Made by a program: the position numbers and the translations under genes
Source of the DNA: Larkinella rosea
Lineage (GTDB): Bacteria > Bacteroidota > Bacteroidia > Cytophagales > Spirosomataceae
Length of the DNA: 64,000 bases
Reading direction: 5' to 3'
Assembly (NCBI RefSeq): GCF_003858635.1
Contig: NZ_RQJO01000008.1
Span: 744,001 to 808,000 of the forward strand
The notes under the pieces: generated by a model
Seen by the model: the letters and a program-made list of their open reading frames with translations, nothing else
Told to the model about the DNA's origin: nothing
The model's database searches: none
Part shown: one piece after another, positions 59,757-64,000 of the stretch
Position numbering within the stretch: the stretch's first letter is position 1
Layout of the letters: each line of letters opens with the position of its first letter

Positions 59757-61007
59757 ATGGAAAAGGTTTCTCAAAAAACAGCCTGGCCTGAATATGTCCT
59801 TGTGTATGGTTTGATCGCCGTTTCGGGGATTGAATATAGTGGCCCGTATCCGGAGTTCACCATCGGGTTGCTGGCAGTTGCCTGTCTGGCGGCAATCGGC
59901 CGGAAAACGCTTTTTACCGTCCGGCCTTTGCTCATTCTTCTGCTGGCTTTTTTGCTGGAGCTGTTTCAGGCGGTTTACCTCAATCAGTTTGCCCCGCTTT
60001 CCTGGCTCCCGATTCTGCTAAAGCTATTCGTTGGGTATTTGATTATTCACATTTGCGGTTTAAAAACGATCAAGCGATACGTCAAAATTATTTATGTTTC
60101 GACACTCATTAGTTTACCCATTTATTTTTTGACATTTGTTCCTGCGGTTGAGCAATTCCTGATTCAGAATGTAGCCCGGGTGTTTTTTAACCCGGTTTTT
60201 TCGGCGGAGAACGGCCTGACTAGTCCGACAATGCTGGTTTACACGTTCAATCCGTTCGCCGTTGATCAGATCGGTTCCTGGTTAATCAAGTGCAATTCCG
60301 GCCCTTTTCGTAACCCGGGCCTCTTTGCGGTCATGATCAATCTGGCGCTGGTGCTGAACACCATTCGGAAAAAGAGTCTGATCAATCAGCGAAACGGCTG
60401 GTTGGCGGTTGGACTGCTCACGACAGGATCAATGACCGGTTTTGGGACGTTGATCTGTATCGCGGTCGGGTATCTGTTTACGAAACAGACCCTTGGCAAA
60501 CCCTTGAAATTAATGGCTATTTTGCTCATTATTCCCTCGGCCGGTTTTTTGATTTATGCCCAGAAAGCATTCATGGGCGACAGTATGCAGCAAAATATGA
60601 ACCGTACGCAGCAGGAAGGCAAATCCAGTCTGGACAATTCTTACCGGGATTGGGTAGATCTGACGAAGAGTCCTTTCGTCGGTCTGGGTGATGCGGCCCA
60701 GAGCCGTGACCGATCCATTCACCGGGATAATGGCCTGATGGCTCTTCTGATTACGTATGGAATACCGGCTACGTTGTTGTATTTCAGTATGTTGTTTCTG
60801 TTTTTTCGGCGTCTTTGCCGGTATTACGGTTTTCCGGTTTCCTTCGCCGGTTTTGCTTTTCTGTCGGTTTTGATTTCCGGTTTTTCGCAGATTATTTTCG
60901 ATAGCCCTGTTCTGTTGGCTTTTCTATTTTTGGCCGAAAGACTGCGGCAAATTCAGACGAAACCCGTTGCGCGTCAACGTGCTCACTTAACCCCCAGCGA
61001 AGCATGA
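59757..61007 (+). CDS. O-antigen polymerase/ligase-like membrane protein
   Basis: From the ATG at 59757 (the frame extends 12 codons upstream from a TTG) it has 416 residues and about ten membrane segments, for example PLLILLLAFLLELFQAVYL and LKLMAILLIIPSAGFLIYA. A periplasmic loop near residues 285-325 (QEGKSSLDNSYRDWVDLTKS, FVGLGDAAQSRDRSIHRDNGLMALLITYG) has the form seen in Wzy/WaaL proteins. It would polymerise or ligate repeat units of the second cluster. The stop overlaps the next start (ATGA at 61004-61007). Confidence 0.85.
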   Translation: MEKVSQKTAWPEYVLVYGLIAVSGIEYSGPYPEFTIGLLAVACLAAIGRKTLFTVRPLLILLLAFLLELFQAVYLNQFAPLSWLPILLKLFVGYLIIHICGLKTIKRYVKIIYVSTLISLPIYFLTFVPAVEQFLIQNVARVFFNPVFSAENGLTSPTMLVYTFNPFAVDQIGSWLIKCNSGPFRNPGLFAVMINLALVLNTIRKKSLINQRNGWLAVGLLTTGSMTGFGTLICIAVGYLFTKQTLGKPLKLMAILLIIPSAGFLIYAQKAFMGDSMQQNMNRTQQEGKSSLDNSYRDWVDLTKSPFVGLGDAAQSRDRSIHRDNGLMALLITYGIPATLLYFSMLFLFFRRLCRYYGFPVSFAGFAFLSVLISGFSQIIFDSPVLLAFLFLAERLRQIQTKPVARQRAHLTPSEA

Positions 61008-62269
61008 TCAGCGTACCGAAAGAGTTTTTTACCAAATGGAAAAAGAAGGAGCGCGAAAAACGGTGGCCGTTTGCGCTTCCCCGGCAAAAGGTCAGGAGCT
61101 TCATGGAAGCCATCGTCGGCACGCCGGAAGTGGCGACAAAAACCGCCTACCGGCGTTGTAGCCGGTGCGTCCTGGATACAACGGTTTCCGATATCTGGTT
61201 CGATGAGGCAGGCACGTGCAAATATTGCCAGATTCACGACGAGATGGAACGCCTTCATCCGCTGGCCAACATGGAGGAAGATTTGGAGCGGATTATCAGG
61301 CGGATTAAAAAAGCCGGTCGGAACAAAACCTACGACTGCATTGTGGGCGTTAGTGGCGGTCGTGATAGCATTTATACCCTTTTTCTGGCGCGAAAAATGG
61401 GATTGCGGCCCCTGGCGGTTTATTTCGACAATGGCTGGAACACCGAAATTGCGGTTTCGAACATCCGGAAAGCCACCGATTTACTGCGGGTCGACCTGCA
61501 CACGGTCATGGCCGATCTGGACGAATTCAAAGATTTGCAACGGGCCTTTCTAAAAGCGTCGGTGCCCGATGCCGACATCCCGACCGTCTACGCCATCCAT
61601 TCCGTGTTGTATGAAACGGCCGCCAAACAGGGAATCGGGTATATTCTGCACGGACATTCGTTCCGGACGGAAGGCACCTCGCCAATTAGCTGGACTTACA
61701 TGGATGGCCGTTACATCAAGGATGTTCACCGCCGGTTCGGGAGTGGCCACGTCCGGAGTTTTAAAATCATGACGTTACCGTATCTGCTCTACTACAGCCT
61801 CGTGAAGCGGATTCGGGAAGTTCGTTTGCTGGAATACATCGATTACAATAAGAAAAAAGCCGATGAAACGCTGGCCCACGATCTGGGCTGGGTCTATTAC
61901 GGCGGTTATCACCATAAGAACCTCTATACCAAGTTTTTCCAGTCTTTTTTGCTGCCGAATAAATTCAATATCGATAAGCGGAAAACGGAATTGTCGGCGC
62001 TGGTTCGTTCAGGACAGGTAACGCGAAGGGAGGCCATTGCCGAACTGGAAGCAAGTTCGTACAAATACGACCGTTCGGTGGTGATTTACGCCGTCGCGAA
62101 ATTAGGCTGGACACTGGAAGAATGGGAAGCGGTTTATTTCCGTGAGCCCCGTTCCCACAAGGACTTTAAAACCTATTTGCCCCTGATCCGGTTGCTTCGG
62201 CTGCCCATTTGGGTGGCCTGCAAACTGCGGCTTCTGCCCCACATTCTGTATTTGAAATACGCCAGTTAG
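61004..62269 (+). CDS. N-acetyl sugar amidotransferase (WbpG/PseA-like)
   Basis: A 421-residue ATP-pyrophosphatase-fold amidotransferase. The zinc-type motif is YRRCSRCVLDTTVSDIWFDEAGTCKYCQIHDE, followed by the P-loop-like YDCIVGVSGGRDSIYTLFLA, VYFDNGWNTEIAV and HGHSFRTEGTSPISW. Family members (WbpG, PseA/LegX) turn an acetamido sugar into an amidine (acetamidino) form, usually with ammonia from HisH/HisF-like partners. No such partner genes are in the window. It implies an amidino-modified amino sugar in the second polysaccharide. Confidence 0.9.
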   Translation: MISVPKEFFTKWKKKEREKRWPFALPRQKVRSFMEAIVGTPEVATKTAYRRCSRCVLDTTVSDIWFDEAGTCKYCQIHDEMERLHPLANMEEDLERIIRRIKKAGRNKTYDCIVGVSGGRDSIYTLFLARKMGLRPLAVYFDNGWNTEIAVSNIRKATDLLRVDLHTVMADLDEFKDLQRAFLKASVPDADIPTVYAIHSVLYETAAKQGIGYILHGHSFRTEGTSPISWTYMDGRYIKDVHRRFGSGHVRSFKIMTLPYLLYYSLVKRIREVRLLEYIDYNKKKADETLAHDLGWVYYGGYHHKNLYTKFFQSFLLPNKFNIDKRKTELSALVRSGQVTRREAIAELEASSYKYDRSVVIYAVAKLGWTLEEWEAVYFREPRSHKDFKTYLPLIRLLRLPIWVACKLRLLPHILYLKYAS

Positions 62270-62383
62270 AAAGGTGAAAGGCAGACTACGGTTTTTCCAA
62301 AAAATGATCCCATTGGGCACTAACAAATCAGGGCCGATCCTGAAGTGGAACCGACCGCCAGCCGAAAAACCGCATTTTATCCT

Positions 62384-62725
62384 CTAATTGTTGACCGATT
62401 TGACTGCTTTGAACACTTCAGCAATCCGCCGGCGGGCAACCAGTAAAACCGTTCCATTGGTCAGCGTAATTTCGACCTGATAGGTTGAAATCCGGTGAAG
62501 CCTTGAAATGTGATTTGGATTGACGAGGGCGCCCCGGCTGATGCGGATAAATTCGGGTAGCATTTTTTGCCACCGCACCAGGGTTCGGGCGGTCATCAGG
62601 TTCGGTGCATTGCTTCGGTGCAGTAGACTGTAATTGCTATTTCCCTCTAACCAGATAAGCTCGGAGAGTGATAAAGGTACTTTGTATCCTCTCATTTGCA
62701 GAGAGCCGGCTTGTTGCTGTATCAT
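62384..62725 (-). CDS. Stand-alone LytTR DNA-binding protein
   Basis: A 113-residue protein made up essentially of one LytTR domain: LSELIWLEGNSNYSLLHRS, MTARTLVRWQKMLPEFIRISRGALVNPNHISRLHR, and a final VEITLTNGTVLLVARRRIAEVF. It has no receiver and no membrane part, so it must be controlled by level or by a partner. The gene at 62722, in 4-bp overlap upstream, is the obvious candidate. It is convergent with the second polysaccharide cluster and may regulate it. Confidence 0.9.
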   Translation of the reverse strand: MIQQQAGSLQMRGYKVPLSLSELIWLEGNSNYSLLHRSNAPNLMTARTLVRWQKMLPEFIRISRGALVNPNHISRLHRISTYQVEITLTNGTVLLVARRRIAEVFKAVKSVNN

Positions 62726-63165
62726 GAAGAAGTCGTCAACTGTTGTGTGACGTTTTGCAGAAATGAGCGAACACGACCCGCTTCAGTGGTCAGTTCGCAC
62801 CTTTCCAGTTGTAAGAAATTATCCAACATGGTCTTGTCAGTGGCGGTAGCGACCCGTTGGATCCGACCACTTTGACGCGCCCATAGGCTATAGCCATACA
62901 CAGCATTGGGACATTCTTCTAAAACTGCAAATCCATAAGGTGTTGATTCTCCGGATGGTTGGTGCCACAAAATAAACCAACGGGCTTTCGCCATAATTTG
63001 GGATAAGGAGAGCCGTTGTTGTTCCCATACCTGAAAACGATTTAATAACCCTTCAACCGGGACATCAGTAACTGATGGTTCAGGAGGTGGAACAACCCAG
63101 TAAGAAGATTCTGCAATTTCAGTATGCAAACGGTGGCGTTGAGTAAACCAGAAAGACATTTTCAA
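62722..63165 (-). CDS. Hypothetical protein coupled to the LytTR gene
   Basis: A 147-residue soluble protein, unknown to me. It is rich in Trp, Gln and Arg (MSFWFTQRHRL, SSYWVVPPPEPSV, RWFILWHQPSGESTPYGFAVLEE, YGYSLWARQSGRIQRVATATD). The stop overlaps the start of the LytTR gene (ATGA at 62722-62725), which strongly suggests translational coupling and a functional pair. It may be the sensor or modulator for the LytTR protein. The PYGFAVLEECPN...YGYSLWA part could form a small ligand-binding beta domain, but this is a guess. Confidence 0.7.
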   Translation of the reverse strand: MKMSFWFTQRHRLHTEIAESSYWVVPPPEPSVTDVPVEGLLNRFQVWEQQRLSLSQIMAKARWFILWHQPSGESTPYGFAVLEECPNAVYGYSLWARQSGRIQRVATATDKTMLDNFLQLERCELTTEAGRVRSFLQNVTQQLTTSS

Positions 63166-64000
63166 GCAGTTGATAGCTCACTTGTAAGACCAAGCTAATT
63201 GATCCCGGGGGATCATCCAGATGAATAAAAACGCGTGAGAGTATATGTTCATCGATATTCGACCAATTTCAATGCCATTTTGTATGGTTTATAGTTCTAT
63301 TCATAAATTTTTGTTGAAAAGGTAAATTATTTGTACCACTCTTAGCTGAATCGAATACTCCAGAATCAAACAATCACTTTTGACGGGGGGTAAGTGTATT
63401 TGGCACAGTAATTGTCAGGCTCAGAAAAGCATTAAAGTAGAGACGTTTGCGGATGTTGCGAGCGTCTTTTTTCGTTTTTAGATGCGTTGATTGACAGCCA
63501 TCGAAGGGGTGTAAAACCGGACGAATTTACGTTTTGCGTAAAGGCGTTGGCGTGAATTTTAAACCGTTCGATTTCGGATCGTAAAAACCGCCTTCCTGTA
63601 GATGGCCAGTGCGGCTATAGTTGACCTCATTTCGTATTGTCAATAGACCGATTGACGGGAGCAGTTGAGAGACCGGATTAGCATTCCCGAATCTCATAAA
63701 ATACGTTTATTTGGCTAAGCAACAATGAATTTGGACGTCCGAGCGGCTTTGCAAGGTGGTGGTTGGATGAGTGGATGATGTTGTCACTATTTCCAAATAG
63801 TATTGGCTGAAGATCGGTAGAATTAGAATTTTCAATAAGGTAGAGCGGATGAAAAAAGCAGAGTATTTTTTTTGAGAAACTTGAGTAGTTAATGTAACCG
63901 AATGTACTCTTTTTATTGCATTCCCAGCTATGTAAACGATTAAAAATCAAGCGCAAATTTTCTTGTCTGATAAATTGAATGGGCATACGTTTCCACTGAT
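63166..64000. other. 835-bp region without a recognised gene at the right edge
   Basis: I see no protein-like frame; the longest, on the minus strand at 63678-63986, has a random-looking composition and no family features. The left 200 bases presumably hold the promoter of the LytTR pair. AT-rich overall, with a GC-richer stretch at about 63480-63620. Confidence 0.5.

Noticed and set aside
63678-63986. 102-codon minus-strand frame near the right edge
   Set aside because: Composition looks random, there is no domain or signal, and there is no neighbour support.
1-64000. CRISPR array, rRNA or tRNA genes
   Set aside because: No regularly spaced direct repeats, no conserved rRNA stretches and no cloverleaf with a proper T-arm were recognised.

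Overview
The window looks like a chromosome segment of a Bacteroidota bacterium of the Cytophagales, probably Spirosomaceae (Spirosoma/Larkinella-like). The support is indirect: the secreted beta-helix protein ends in a type IX secretion sorting domain, there is a TonB-plug protein with a carboxypeptidase-type regulatory domain, PurF is the long ~630-residue form, start sites lack Shine-Dalgarno sequences, and promoter-like TTTG...TAnnTTTG sites occur. No rRNA, tRNA or CRISPR array was recognised.

Layout. 0-13 kb: housekeeping and envelope genes (hybrid histidine kinase, aldo/keto reductase, plug/MG-domain protein, acyl-CoA thioesterase, Wzi-like outer-membrane protein, AsmA/DUF748 protein, pentapeptide protein), with REP-like hairpins in three gaps. 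10.9-13.6 kb: a compact module of an XRE-type regulator divergent from a RecE-like nuclease and two unknown proteins, with two matching operator-like sites. 13.6-36.6 kb: a large exopolysaccharide locus made of two converging arms. The plus arm has a CpsB-type phosphatase, UDP-glucose dehydrogenase, CMP kinase, UDP-xylose synthase, a TagA-like transferase, a CDP-sugar epimerase homologue and a second Wzi. The minus arm, read from 36.6 kb leftwards, has the Wza-like exporter, Wzc-like tyrosine kinase, priming sugar transferase, glycosyltransferase, a CMP-sugar activation trio, and then an AT-rich cassette with polymerase, SGNH protein, flippase, MptE-like protein, glycosyltransferases and an acetyltransferase. 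37-42 kb: a small peptide gene upstream of a lipid-A-acyltransferase-like gene, surrounded by a membrane LytTR regulator, an orphan LuxR regulator with a degenerate receiver and two transposase-derived fragments. 42-55 kb: mostly core or solitary genes (dnaG, PAP2/haloperoxidase lipoprotein, purF, T9SS beta-helix protein, GH20-like glycosidase, nuoN, TerC). 56-63 kb: a short second polysaccharide cluster (second Wzc-like kinase, DegT-family protein without the PLP lysine, polymerase, sugar amidotransferase), then a LytTR/unknown pair on the other strand.

How the genes fit together. Ugd and UDP-xylose synthase make UDP-GlcA and UDP-Xyl. Cmk and the cytidylyltransferase suggest a CMP-activated acidic sugar. 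The priming transferase, glycosyltransferases, flippase and polymerase form a Wzx/Wzy pathway, with Wza/Wzc for export and the PHP phosphatase to reset the tyrosine kinase.

Observations most worth following up: (1) a near-identical motif, TTTACTCAACGTTATGA, placed at or just before the start codons of at least seven polysaccharide genes in both arms, twice opening a tiny upstream ORF; (2) the peptide/acyltransferase pair with LytTR-type regulators; (3) the XRE/RecE-like module; (4) polysaccharide enzymes lacking expected catalytic residues.
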